Shown: positions 1-7,940, numbered from the stretch's first letter. The stretch is DNA of 19,034 bases from Micrococcaceae bacterium UBA4005 (GCA_002384315.1 DGBL01000229.1:14906-33939); one strand, 5' to 3'. Notes: a model not told the origin generated them from the letters alone. A program made the numbers and translations.

Positions 1-128
1 TGCCCCGGCATCAACTGCACATCGACGCGGCTGCGCAGGTCCGCACCGGCGTCACCGGATTGCGCGTAGGCGGGAAGCTCCAGTCCGTCGTCGAGCCGAA
101 CCAACTGCACTTGCAGGTCCTCTTGCAC
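1..128 (-). CDS. dut: dUTP diphosphatase (dUTPase), N-terminal part only
   Basis: This is the first ~42 codons of a trimeric dUTPase, which hydrolyses dUTP to dUMP and pyrophosphate and so keeps uracil out of DNA while supplying dTMP synthesis. The reverse strand reads QLVRLDDGLELPAYAQSGDAG followed by ADLRSRVDV. The SGDAGADL stretch is the conserved dUTPase motif 1. The rest of the protein lies beyond the left edge. Two in-frame GTG starts are possible. The one at 126-128 gives a leader VQEDLQ as in related proteins. The one at 108-110 has an AGAGGA ribosome-binding sequence 7 nt upstream. The gene is divergent from the DUF3093 gene, an arrangement also known in mycobacteria. Identification is firm although only motif 1 is visible; the start is not settled. 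Confidence 0.88.
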   Translation of the reverse strand, partial: MQEDLQVQLVRLDDGLELPAYAQSGDAGADLRSRVDVQLMPG

Positions 129-243
129 GTTGAGTACTCGTTTCTCCACCAGAGTGGCCGGGTTCTGTATCCAGCACCCCACTTTAGCGCCTGGCTGAAG
201 CCTGTGGGATGAACCATCCGGGAAAAGGTGGAAAGCTGGATCC

Positions 244-723
244 ATGTCATCTTCCGCAGCATCCGCCCCCACACCCGGGGCACCCGCCGAACCGGCCACC
301 TATTCGGAACGCCTCCTACCAGCATTCTGGGTGTGGGTGGTGGCCGCCGGAATATCCGGCGCGTCCATTGTCACCTTCGCTCCGATCAATCTCGGCGTCG
401 GCTTCATTGCGGCGGCGGTGGTCGCCATCATTATCACCACGCTGCTGTTGCTCTCGACCCCACAGATTATCGTGACACCGACCCTGCTGACCGTGGGCCG
501 GGCCACCATCGAGCGCCAGTTCGTCGGTGCCGTCTGCGGGTTCGACGGTGCGGAAGCCACCCAGGAGCGCGGTCCGCGCCTGAACGCCACCGCCTACCTG
601 TGCATCCGGGGCTGGATTCCCTCCGTAGTGCGGATCGAGATCACTGACCCGCAGGATCCGACGCCGTACTGGTTGGTCTCAACGCGCCGTCCGGCAGAAC
701 TATCGGCGGCGCTCGCAGCGTAG
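244..723 (+). CDS. DUF3093 family membrane protein
   Basis: This 159-aa protein matches the actinobacterial DUF3093 family, whose function is unknown to me. After a short Ala/Pro-rich cytoplasmic-type leader there are two hydrophobic segments (about residues 25-46 and 50-72), separated by a short turn, so the protein is probably anchored as a membrane hairpin. A soluble C-terminal domain of about 85 residues follows and ends in the family-typical YWLVSTRRPAEL segment (about 142-153). The ATG at 244 is preceded by a purine-rich stretch (GGTGGAAAG, about 9 nt upstream). It sits between dut and the DUF4193 gene, a conserved actinobacterial neighbourhood. Family assignment comes from sequence pattern and context; no enzymatic motif is visible. 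Confidence 0.85.
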   Translation: MSSSAASAPTPGAPAEPATYSERLLPAFWVWVVAAGISGASIVTFAPINLGVGFIAAAVVAIIITTLLLLSTPQIIVTPTLLTVGRATIERQFVGAVCGFDGAEATQERGPRLNATAYLCIRGWIPSVVRIEITDPQDPTPYWLVSTRRPAELSAALAA

Positions 724-763
724 CCCGGCCTCTGGGCAGAAGACGCCACGGCAGCGGGCGAGG

Positions 764-1063
764 TTAACCTTCGCAGTCTCGGCAAAACAACAATGCGTCC
801 TTGGTGTGCGCAATCTGAGAGCGGTGGCGCACCAGAAAACAGGAGGCGCAGGTGAACTCGTCCGCCTGCGCGGGCAGAATCTGTACGGAAATTTCCTCGC
901 TGGACAGATCCGCGCCCGGCAAATCGAAGAGATCCGCAGCTTCCGCCTCGTCCTCGTCGACCACGGAGGAGCCGACGGTGGGCCGATGGTTCTTGAACTC
1001 CGCCAGCGTATTCTCTTGGTGATTTTCTTCAGATGTGCGGGGCGCATCGTAATCGGTCGCCAT
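764..1063 (-). CDS. DUF4193 small zinc-ribbon-like protein
   Basis: This 99-aa protein opens with MATDYDAPR, the usual DUF4193 start. It has a strongly acidic middle (VVDEDEAEAADLFDLPGADL, about residues 34-53). The C-terminus carries two Cys pairs, CASC at 72-75 and CRDC at 94-97, arranged as a four-cysteine zinc ribbon with HRSQ between them. The fold resembles small RNA-polymerase-associated zinc proteins such as DksA/TraR or RbpA-like factors, but that is only an analogy and the function is unknown. The gene converges on DUF3093 with about 40 bp between stops, and is divergent from sepH with about 230 bp between starts. No strong ribosome-binding site is visible before the ATG at 1061-1063. 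Confidence 0.9.
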   Translation of the reverse strand: MATDYDAPRTSEENHQENTLAEFKNHRPTVGSSVVDEDEAEAADLFDLPGADLSSEEISVQILPAQADEFTCASCFLVRHRSQIAHTKDALLFCRDCEG

Positions 1064-1281
1064 AGCTTGTAGTCACGCTCCGGTCCTCAGTGTGCATCGG
1101 TGGTCCTGAACACCATAACGCCGCCGGGGCCGGTTTGGTGCCCTCGCCGGCCAGTACTTTCGTTAGCGCGGGTCACAGCAGCAACCCAAAGCTTGCCGGA
1201 TAAGTTCCACGCCACACCCGGGCTGTAGTAGGAATGCTCGACATTCAGTGGCACAGTTTCCATTAGAGAATAATGTCGGCT

Positions 1282-1287
1282 GGAGGG
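1282..1287 (+). promoter_or_regulatory. Ribosome-binding site that sets the sepH start
   Basis: A GGAGGG sequence lies 5 nt upstream of the ATG at 1293. An in-frame ATG at 1248 would lengthen the protein by 15 residues, but it has no comparable site. The shorter product begins MQELRLVGV, which matches the family N-terminus. Confidence 0.8.
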
Positions 1288-1292
1288 TTTTC

Positions 1293-2531
1293 ATGCAGGA
1301 GCTACGCCTGGTGGGTGTCCATGAGGATGGCGCGCACCTGCTGCTAAGCGGCGACGGGGGGACCACGTTCCGCCTGCCTATCAACGAAGCGTTGCGCAGC
1401 GCGAGTTCACGGCCATCGACCCGCGTTCCTCCAGCCGCCGCATCCGCCACGCCCGGCCAGCAGAGCTCCCCGCGGGATGTCCAGGCGCGGATCCGCAATG
1501 GCGCAAACGCCGAGGATCTGGCCCGTGAACTCGGTTTGGACCTTGCCTACGTGCAGCGCTACGAAGGGCCCGTGCGGGCCGAGCGTGACTACATTGCCCA
1601 TCTGGCCCAGCAAGTGGCAGTCGCCGCGGCGCTGCCCTCCCATGACGGTTACCGTTCCGCCTTCGGTGACCATCCGGCACTGTTGGGAGAGATGGTCGCT
1701 TTCCGCCTGCAGGCGTATCGGGTGGATCCTTCAGCCACGGAGTGGGACTCCTGGCGCAATGCCGACGGCACCTGGACCGTGGTGGCGCGGTTCAGCCTGG
1801 GAGCGGAGGCTGCCGCCGCCGCGGACGAGGACCCGCCGGCTCAGTGGATCTTCAGCCCAGCCCGTAAGACACTGCGGAACACCAACCGGTGGGCGCAATT
1901 GCTGAGCGAACTCGAACCGCTTGACGGACCGCTTCCGGCGCGCCGGCTGACGGCTGTAGCCGACCGCGTGTTTGATTTTGAAGCGGCCGCGGAGGACAAG
2001 GACGACGACGCGGATTCCTCCGCCGCTGCGGATGGATTGCTCGATGTGCTGCGCTCACGGCGCGGCCAGCGACTGGGTCTCGACGAAGACGGTGACGATG
2101 CGCTGGCGGAGCTGCTAACCAAGGGCAGCGTTCCTGCTGCCCATCCGCGCCCGGGCGCCGCGTCCGCCGCGAACGATGCACCCGCTACGGACGACGACGA
2201 GCGGGAACTTTGGCCAGTGGAGGAACCGCTTCCAGGCCTGCGCCTGGCGCCTGCCTACCGCGCGCAGGACGACGACGCGCAGGACGGTCTCCACGAAGAC
2301 GGAAGTCCCCGCCTGTTCGATGACGTAAGTACTGAAACCCGCGAGATCAGCCTCTTCGCACGCCCGAGTTCCCAGGGGGGCGGATCTGGCAACCAGGCTG
2401 ACTCCTCCGCTGCCGGTCACCAGGACCGTGCCGCGGAGCCCGCTCCAGCGCTGCCCGACCGAAGGCTTCGTCCCAAACGCTCGAGCGTGCCTAGCTGGGA
2501 TGAAATCGTCTTCGGTACCAAGGGCGACTAG
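1293..2531 (+). CDS. sepH: Septation protein SepH (FtsZ-associated cell division regulator)
   Basis: This 412-aa protein is a SepH/DUF3071 member. In Streptomyces and mycobacteria SepH binds FtsZ and promotes productive Z-ring assembly. Residues 1-110 hold the conserved N-terminal domain, from MQELRLVGVHEDGAHLLL to a helix-turn-helix-like segment (about 59-92, SPRDVQARI...ELGLDLAYVQRYEGPV) thought to contact FtsZ. Residues 110-210 continue the conserved domain with WRNADGTWTVVARF. A long acidic, Ala/Asp-rich disordered linker follows (about 215-385). The protein ends in a conserved tail, KRSSVPSWDEIVFGTK (about 395-410). The start was placed at 1293 because of the GGAGGG site and the family N-terminus. 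The gene stands alone on the plus strand and converges on tdk. Confidence 0.92.
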   Translation: MQELRLVGVHEDGAHLLLSGDGGTTFRLPINEALRSASSRPSTRVPPAAASATPGQQSSPRDVQARIRNGANAEDLARELGLDLAYVQRYEGPVRAERDYIAHLAQQVAVAAALPSHDGYRSAFGDHPALLGEMVAFRLQAYRVDPSATEWDSWRNADGTWTVVARFSLGAEAAAAADEDPPAQWIFSPARKTLRNTNRWAQLLSELEPLDGPLPARRLTAVADRVFDFEAAAEDKDDDADSSAAADGLLDVLRSRRGQRLGLDEDGDDALAELLTKGSVPAAHPRPGAASAANDAPATDDDERELWPVEEPLPGLRLAPAYRAQDDDAQDGLHEDGSPRLFDDVSTETREISLFARPSSQGGGSGNQADSSAAGHQDRAAEPAPALPDRRLRPKRSSVPSWDEIVFGTKGD

Positions 2532-2542
2532 CCCGACCGGCA

Positions 2543-2587
2543 GGGCTCCATCTGTCCGGGCTCCATCTGTCCGGGCTCTATCGGACA
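2543..2587. repeat. Three tandem 15-bp repeats between sepH and tdk
   Basis: Two identical 15-bp units (GGGCTCCATCTGTCC at 2543-2557 and 2558-2572) are followed by a diverged third unit (GGGCTCTATCGGACA at 2573-2587). The array starts 11 bp after the sepH stop and ends just before the tdk stop on the other strand. The divergence of the third unit allows a hairpin with the end of the second. Confidence 0.85.
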
Positions 2588-2588
2588 G
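2567..2588. terminator. Possible bidirectional terminator hairpin between sepH and tdk
   Basis: CTGTCCG at 2567-2573 and CGGACAG at 2582-2588 form a perfect 7-bp inverted repeat with an 8-nt loop. It sits between two converging genes. There is no T-tract on either side, so it would be a U-poor actinobacterial-type terminator at best. The structure is seen; the function is inferred from position. Confidence 0.45.
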
Positions 2589-2592
2589 GGCC

Positions 2593-3288
2593 CTAGGTAC
2601 CAGGAACCCGGTGTTGCAGGGACTCATAAGGTAACGGAAGTTCATTACCCAACAGTGGCCGGGCAGTCGCGGCCGTTTGCTGCTGCATATGGTGGCGCCG
2701 GCAGAGCGTCTCATAGCCAACAGCCCGGTGCCCTCCGCCATCCAGTTCCAGGTTCTCCACGTCGCCAACAAGCATCTGGTCCCCTTCCACGACCATGACG
2801 CCGTTTTCGGTGCGGGCGTTGTGCGTCGCACGTCGTCCGCACCAGCACAGCGCCTCCACCTGTAGGACCTGGACCCTGTCGGCGAGCTCGATCAGCCGCT
2901 GTGATCCAGGGAAAAGTTTTGTCCTGAAATCCGAGGTGATACCGAACGCGAAGACGTCAATGTCCATTTCGTCGACGATCCGGGCCAACTGGTCGATCTG
3001 CTCCTCACGGTAAAACTGGGCCTCATCGCAGATGAGGTAATCAATGCGGGCGCCGTGGGTCAGTTGCTGGGCGGTGTGCGCCCAGAAGTCAGTCTCCGGG
3101 TGGACCTCGACCGCCGGGACGTGCAGTCCCAGACGGCTGGAAATCATCGATTCGCCCGCCCGGTCATGCGAGCTGAAGAGGACGCCTTTCCGGCTCCGGG
3201 CCCGGTGGTTGTGATCCATTTGCAGAGCGAGGGTGGATTTTCCGCAGTCCATGGTGCCGGAGAAGAAGATGAGCTCAGCCACGGGCAC
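2593..3288 (-). CDS. tdk: Thymidine kinase
   Basis: This 231-aa type II (TK1-like) thymidine kinase phosphorylates thymidine to dTMP in the salvage pathway. The P-loop GTMDCGKST is at residues 11-19. The DEAQF motif at about 88-92 carries the catalytic glutamate. The zinc-binding region shows CWCGRRATHNAR (148-159) and a second CRRHH cluster (196-200), with the substrate-loop tyrosine just before it (GYETLC). The C-terminal ~30 residues beyond the last motif are variable. Two starts are possible: GTG at 3286-3288 and GTG at 3280-3282. A GGTGGGGA sequence lies upstream, and its spacing suits the second somewhat better. The start overlaps the end of the phosphodiesterase gene by 8-14 bp, so translation is probably coupled. 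It is the last gene of a minus-strand operon. Confidence 0.93.
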   Translation of the reverse strand: MPVAELIFFSGTMDCGKSTLALQMDHNHRARSRKGVLFSSHDRAGESMISSRLGLHVPAVEVHPETDFWAHTAQQLTHGARIDYLICDEAQFYREEQIDQLARIVDEMDIDVFAFGITSDFRTKLFPGSQRLIELADRVQVLQVEALCWCGRRATHNARTENGVMVVEGDQMLVGDVENLELDGGGHRAVGYETLCRRHHMQQQTAATARPLLGNELPLPYESLQHRVPGT

Positions 3289-4486
3289 CGGTCCCCACCG
3301 GCGTGGTGCGGTTGCGCTGTCGCGGCGGGGTGTTCAGCGTGAGCAGGGGAACCTCGCGTTCGGCGCGCGTGAGCGAACCATGTTGGCCGACCATTTCCAG
3401 CGCCGTCGCCGAAACCCGCCGCAGGTCGTAGAAGGCCACAGGTTCGCGCGCTGCAATAATCAGGTCGCCGATGCGTGGCCGGACACCCTCATCCACTGCG
3501 CCGAAATATCCGGCGCTGATAGCCTCCCCGCGGGTTAGGATCCAGGCCTGGGGGCCATACGCCTGCTGCCACCGTGAGCGCAACCGCTCCCGCGCCAGCT
3601 CCGGCAGTCCGTCCTCGCAGTACAGGTGAACCATGCGCGGCTCGCCCGCGGTATAGGCTACACCGTCCACCAGCCCAGGTTCGGCGGAGAAATCGATCCG
3701 TTGTTCCGCAGGAACATCGACCATCCCGTGGTCGGCGGTCACCAGTAGCAGAGTATCCGGCGGAACCCGCGACGCGAGCGAGCGCAACGCGGCATCGAGA
3801 TCCTCGAGCCGGGATACCCACTCGGAAGAATCGCACCCGTACCGGTGCCCTGCCTTGTCCAGGTCATTCAAGTAGACGTACATCAGGATGCTCTCATGCG
3901 CCGCCAACTGCTCGACGGCGGTCCTCACCCGGGCCTGGACGGATCCGGCCGCAATGAACTGCCCTCCGCGCAACGCAGCTTTCGTCATGGGCGAGTCGGC
4001 AAACCGCCCCTCGCTGACGGTTATGACCGGCAGCGAGGCGTTCACGCGCTCCAGCACGGTGGGATACGGTTGCCAACGCAGCGGGTCAACTCCCGCATCC
4101 CACGCATTGAGCATATTGACGACCTTCAGCTGCTCCGGGTCCAACACGTCGTATCCGACCATCCCGTGTTGGCCTGGCGGGCGACCGGTGCCGAGGGTGG
4201 CCAGGGACGCTGCCGTAGTCGAGGGAAACGCGGAGCTGAGGGTGAGCCCGGCGTCGAGGTGTGAGCGCAAAAACGGGGCGTGCCCGCCCCGCCGTTTGAG
4301 CAGCTCCCGGCCCAGGCCGTCGACCATGACGACGCAGATACGCCGCGCGGAGGGTAACTTCAACTCGTTGGTGAAGCCGTCAACCCCCAGGCTTGCTGCG
4401 GCGCTGGTAAGTACCTCGCCGATGCTCCCCGTCCCGTAGGCAGGCGCAGGCGGCAGCGGTTCGCGGTGCAGGGATCCCAATGTCAT
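3275..4486 (-). CDS. Alkaline phosphatase-superfamily type I phosphodiesterase / nucleotide pyrophosphatase-like protein
   Basis: This 403-aa protein belongs to the phosphodiesterase/nucleotide pyrophosphatase branch of the alkaline phosphatase superfamily, which uses a two-metal site and a Thr or Ser nucleophile. The first metal-binding Asp is in CVVMVDGLG (D56). The nucleophile segment is FPSTTAASLATLGTG (87-101, Thr90 or Thr91), followed by the typical HGMVGYDV. Further metal ligands are expected in LNDLDKAGHRYG and in VTADHGMVDVP. There is no signal peptide or membrane segment, so it is probably cytoplasmic. The substrate is unknown. The ATG at 4484-4486 lies 9 bp after the DUF5998 stop with no clear ribosome-binding site, and its 3' end overlaps tdk, so it is an internal operon gene. 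Co-transcription with tdk hints at nucleotide metabolism, but that is inference. Confidence 0.87.
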   Translation of the reverse strand: MTLGSLHREPLPPAPAYGTGSIGEVLTSAAASLGVDGFTNELKLPSARRICVVMVDGLGRELLKRRGGHAPFLRSHLDAGLTLSSAFPSTTAASLATLGTGRPPGQHGMVGYDVLDPEQLKVVNMLNAWDAGVDPLRWQPYPTVLERVNASLPVITVSEGRFADSPMTKAALRGGQFIAAGSVQARVRTAVEQLAAHESILMYVYLNDLDKAGHRYGCDSSEWVSRLEDLDAALRSLASRVPPDTLLLVTADHGMVDVPAEQRIDFSAEPGLVDGVAYTAGEPRMVHLYCEDGLPELARERLRSRWQQAYGPQAWILTRGEAISAGYFGAVDEGVRPRIGDLIIAAREPVAFYDLRRVSATALEMVGQHGSLTRAEREVPLLTLNTPPRQRNRTTPVGTGARG

Positions 4487-4495
4487 GCCGGGCGG

Positions 4496-5173
4496 CTACC
4501 GCTGGTGGTGTGCCCGGGTGAACCGTCCACCCAATCCCGCCGGGCGACGGGTCGGAGCATCAGCAGAGAGCGGCGCTCCGAAGCTTCCCGAGCTGGCGGT
4601 ATTGACTTTGCGCAGCGCCCGAGCAAACGATTTCGCATTCTGCACAGCCTGCACGCCGTCGGCCTCGGCGCTGACGCGCAGCACAATATCCTCCTGCGCT
4701 ATGGTGCCGGTGTAGCCGTGGTCGGCGTCGCACTGGGCGTCTCCACAGCTCGCCGGGCCCATATCCAGCCGCTGACCGCCGGACCAGGCGATAGCGAGCG
4801 TCATTTCCCGGGCCTGGTCGGATGATTTGTAGTCCTGCGGTTGGGCGTACAGGTAGCTCAGCACGACCGAGCGGATCTGGCTCACCGGCACAGATTCGGT
4901 CGATATCTGCGCCATGACCTGCTCGCCGGCGTCGTCAAGCTGTTGGTCGTCGACATGGGTAATAACCAGCATGTCCTCGGTGAGCACCAGCACCGTGATG
5001 TGCCGGTGCACCTCGGTCCGTTCGAAATGGGTTTCCAAGTGCACCACATGGGAGAGGGGTTCACGGCCGTCAAGAGCATCGTGCACCACATCGGCCACGA
5101 GACGGGGGTAAAAACCTGCCCGTTCGAGGGACGAGTCCAGGTCACGGCGCGGCGCGGAAAGTGAAGGGGTCAT
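4496..5173 (-). CDS. DUF5998 family protein, function unknown
   Basis: This 225-aa actinobacterial protein fits the DUF5998 family. The N-terminal half, starting RRDLDSSLERAGFYPRLVADVV and continuing through HLETHFERTEVHRHITVLVLTEDMLVITHVDD, looks like an alpha/beta or PH-like domain. The second half holds a C-x4-C-x3-H cluster (C143, C148, H152, in CGDAQCDADHGYTG) that could bind a metal, and the C-terminal 30 residues are low-complexity. No membrane segment or signal peptide is seen. The ATG at 5171-5173 fits the family N-terminus; an in-frame GTG at 5189-5191 would add six residues. It lies 52 bp after the acetyltransferase stop and 9 bp before the phosphodiesterase, so the three are very probably one transcript. 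No function should be assigned from sequence alone. Confidence 0.85.
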   Translation of the reverse strand: MTPSLSAPRRDLDSSLERAGFYPRLVADVVHDALDGREPLSHVVHLETHFERTEVHRHITVLVLTEDMLVITHVDDQQLDDAGEQVMAQISTESVPVSQIRSVVLSYLYAQPQDYKSSDQAREMTLAIAWSGGQRLDMGPASCGDAQCDADHGYTGTIAQEDIVLRVSAEADGVQAVQNAKSFARALRKVNTASSGSFGAPLSADAPTRRPAGLGGRFTRAHHQR

Positions 5174-5225
5174 AGTCCCAGTTTCTCCCACGCACCCTCG
5201 ATGCGCCTAACCCGGGTCGGTGCCA

Positions 5226-7934
5226 TCAGTCGCGCATCGCCCGGCGCGCGCTGTCGGTGCGCTGTCGCGGATTGCCGATGTGGATCTCCGAACTGAGGGT
5301 CGAGAGCCCGCGTGTTGCCACCAGTACCGGGTTGAGTTCCAGCAGGGCGATTTCCGGATGACGGTCCTTCATCAGCGCTACCCTGGCGATGAGCTGCTCC
5401 AGGGCGGGAACGTCCGCCGGAGGCAAACCCGCATAACCGAAAAGCTTCCGGGCCGCCCGTGGAGAGCGAACCAGTTCGACCACGTCTCCGGTGGTCAGCG
5501 GGGGAATACTATGCCCCCAGTCTCCAAGCAGGTTCACCGCATCGCCGACCATCCCGAAGGAAAGGACCGGTCCGAGCAGCGGGTCCTCGATGGCACGGAT
5601 GGTGCATGCCTGCCCCGCCGGCGCCATCGCCTGGACTTCCATGCCGAAGCTCCCGAACGGTGCCAGGAGTTTGTCCATCTGCTCGATATTGCGCCGCAGC
5701 GATGCGGCGTCGTCAATGTTGAGCCGCACGCCGCCCAGATCGAGGCGGTGGCGCAGGTGTTCGTCCATCGTCTTGAGCGCAACCGGCCATCCGAGTTCGC
5801 CAGCGGCCCCGACCGCCTCCTCGGCTGTGTCGAAGGCGACGCTCGGGATAAGCGTGATCCCGTAGTGCGCCAACAGGGTGGTCGTCTCGGCCGGGTCCAG
5901 CTTGCGGAGCCCGACGCCGGTGACTTTACCGAGAATGCCTCGAAGCTGCCCGGTCGCCGCGTCCGAATCCACACCCGGTGGGTCCTCGAAACTACCGTGG
6001 TCCCGGGCGCGCCACCGGGTGTAGCCGATCACGGCTCCCAACGCGGCCAGCGCGGCCCCGGGGCTCGCGAAACACGGAATGCCGCGCTGGAGATTGCCTG
6101 CCGCAGCAACTGGTCCGCCGAGGCCACTGTCCACCAATCCGTAGAGCTGCTGGGCGGACTCGGGGATCCCGGTAAACACCGCAACGATGGGTTTCCCGGA
6201 AGGCTCGGCGCACGCCTGCAGGCAGGCAGCGATCTCTGCGGCGCCGATGCCGGGTACCGGCAACGTGGTGACGACCACGGCATGGACCGCGTCGTCGGCG
6301 AGCGCGGCTTTCACGGCAGCCTCCAGCGCCGGCACTCCCGCCGATTCCCCGGCGTCCAGGTGAAGGTCCGGATCAAGCCGCGTCACGGTCATCGACTGGG
6401 CGGCCGCAGCGTCGGCGACCACTTTGCCCAGCGCGGATGAGTTGCTGACCACCGCCACCTTCCCGCCGGCGGGAAGGGGCTGCGAGGCAACAATCTGGGC
6501 AACGTCCATGAGTTCTTCGGTAGTCTCCACCCGAATCACCCCGGATTGGCGCAGCATGGCGTCGAGAGCGCCTGCGGGCGCCTGGGTGGTGCGCACCGCG
6601 TGTCCCGGGGGAAGTTGCAGCCCGGTCACGTCGGATTTTGCGACGATGACGGGTTTGGTCTTCGCGAGCCGGCGGGCTATGCGGGAAAACTTGCGCGGAT
6701 TGCCGATCGATTCGAGATACAGCCCGACTGCGCTGGTGGCCTCGTCGTCCTCCCAATATTGCATGGCGTCGTTGCCGGAAACGTCCGCCCGGTTTCCGGC
6801 AGAGAGCACCGAGGACACTCCGAGTCCGCGCCGGCTCGCCACGGCGTGCAACATGATGCCCAAGCCGGCCGACTGGCTGAACAGCGCTAGGCTTCCGGTC
6901 GCGGGCATGGTCGGCGCCATGGAAGCGTTCAGGCGCACTCCGGGGGCCGTGTTGACGATCCCCAACGATGCCGGGCCCACCACCCGCATCCCGTGGGAGC
7001 GCGCCAGCTGAACAATCTCCCGCTGCCGGGCCAGGCCGTGCGCGGCGTCGTCGGCGTATCCGGCGGTGGCCACCAGCACTCCGCGCACGCCTGCGCGGGC
7101 GCAGTCCTGGACGACGCCCCGCACTTGCTCATAGGGGACGGCGATCACCGCAAGGTCCACCGGCTCGGGCACCTCCGCCATCGACGCGTAGGAGGCAATC
7201 CCGTGCAGTTCGAAGGCTTCCGGGTTGACTGCGTGCACCGTCCCGGTGAACCCGCCCTCGATCACATGCTCCAGGAACGTGTATCCGACGCTTCCCGGCT
7301 CACGGCTTGCGCCCACAACCGCCACCGACGACGGCGCCATCAGCTCTGCGACACTGCGGGCCTCGGCGCGGTGTTCGCGCGATTCCATGACGGCCTGCGA
7401 GCGGCGGGTGGGGTCGATGTCGAATTCGAGCATCACCACACCGTCGTCGAAATGCCGGGTCACTTCGTATCCGGCCTCAGCAAATACGGTGATCATGCGG
7501 CGGTTCTCCGGCAGGACCTCGGCGGAAAACCGGTGAATTCCGTTTTCCCGCGCCGCGGCGGCCAGATGCTCCAGCAGGATCGATCCGACGCCGCGGCCCT
7601 GATAGGTGTCGGAGACGTTGAACGCCACTTCGGCTTCGCGCGGATTATCCAGGCGGTCATAGCGCCCGATCCCAATGATGTCCGTGCCGCGGGTGACAAC
7701 GAACGCGACCCGGTTGCGGTGGTCGACCTCGGTAAATCGTGTGAGTTCACGGGCGCTCAGCCTGGATTTGTAGGTAAAGAAGCGCAGATAGATGGAATTC
7801 TGCGACTGGCGCATATGGAAGGCCTGGACCAGTTCCGCGTCACCGGGGGAAATCGGCCGGAGGTGACCGGTCCCGCCGTCCCGCAACACGACGTCCGCTT
7901 CCCAATATTCGGGGTAATGTCCGTCTTCCGCCAT
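5226..7934 (-). CDS. GNAT acetyltransferase fused to an NDP-forming acyl-CoA synthetase-like protein (Pat-type protein lysine acetyltransferase)
   Basis: This 902-aa protein starts with a GNAT domain (about residues 15-175). It includes the acetyl-CoA pyrophosphate-binding loop YQGRGVGS (111-118) and a likely catalytic glutamate in REAEVAF (99-105). A CoA-binding Rossmann domain follows (about 197-295, SVAVVGASREPGSVGY), then a succinyl-CoA-ligase-like domain (about 300-480) and, C-terminally, an ATP-grasp domain (about 680-900). This order, GNAT first, is the actinobacterial form; in enterobacterial Pat/PatZ the GNAT domain is last. Such enzymes acetylate lysines of AMP-forming acyl-CoA synthetases such as acetyl-CoA synthetase and switch them off. 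The usual SHTG phospho-histidine motif of active ADP-forming synthetases is not visible; the aligned segment reads PPGHAVRTTQAPAGALD. The ATG has an AGGGTGA sequence 6 nt upstream. Confidence 0.88.
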   Translation of the reverse strand: MAEDGHYPEYWEADVVLRDGGTGHLRPISPGDAELVQAFHMRQSQNSIYLRFFTYKSRLSARELTRFTEVDHRNRVAFVVTRGTDIIGIGRYDRLDNPREAEVAFNVSDTYQGRGVGSILLEHLAAAARENGIHRFSAEVLPENRRMITVFAEAGYEVTRHFDDGVVMLEFDIDPTRRSQAVMESREHRAEARSVAELMAPSSVAVVGASREPGSVGYTFLEHVIEGGFTGTVHAVNPEAFELHGIASYASMAEVPEPVDLAVIAVPYEQVRGVVQDCARAGVRGVLVATAGYADDAAHGLARQREIVQLARSHGMRVVGPASLGIVNTAPGVRLNASMAPTMPATGSLALFSQSAGLGIMLHAVASRRGLGVSSVLSAGNRADVSGNDAMQYWEDDEATSAVGLYLESIGNPRKFSRIARRLAKTKPVIVAKSDVTGLQLPPGHAVRTTQAPAGALDAMLRQSGVIRVETTEELMDVAQIVASQPLPAGGKVAVVSNSSALGKVVADAAAAQSMTVTRLDPDLHLDAGESAGVPALEAAVKAALADDAVHAVVVTTLPVPGIGAAEIAACLQACAEPSGKPIVAVFTGIPESAQQLYGLVDSGLGGPVAAAGNLQRGIPCFASPGAALAALGAVIGYTRWRARDHGSFEDPPGVDSDAATGQLRGILGKVTGVGLRKLDPAETTTLLAHYGITLIPSVAFDTAEEAVGAAGELGWPVALKTMDEHLRHRLDLGGVRLNIDDAASLRRNIEQMDKLLAPFGSFGMEVQAMAPAGQACTIRAIEDPLLGPVLSFGMVGDAVNLLGDWGHSIPPLTTGDVVELVRSPRAARKLFGYAGLPPADVPALEQLIARVALMKDRHPEIALLELNPVLVATRGLSTLSSEIHIGNPRQRTDSARRAMRD

Positions 7935-7940
7935 AGACTC

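Noticed and set aside
129..243. Possible divergent promoter for dut and DUF3093
   Set aside because: The gap must hold promoters, but I found no -35/-10 pair in either direction convincing enough to place.
1232..1246. GAATG-CTCGA-CATTC inverted repeat upstream of sepH
   Set aside because: A 5-bp arm dyad is expected by chance in a region this size and there is no nearby regulator or second copy to support an operator.
5220..6440. A 406-codon open frame on the plus strand opposite the acetyltransferase gene
   Set aside because: It is antisense to a well-supported 902-aa coding region, has no recognisable domain and is rich in Arg/Gly/Pro as expected for the opposite strand of high-GC coding DNA.
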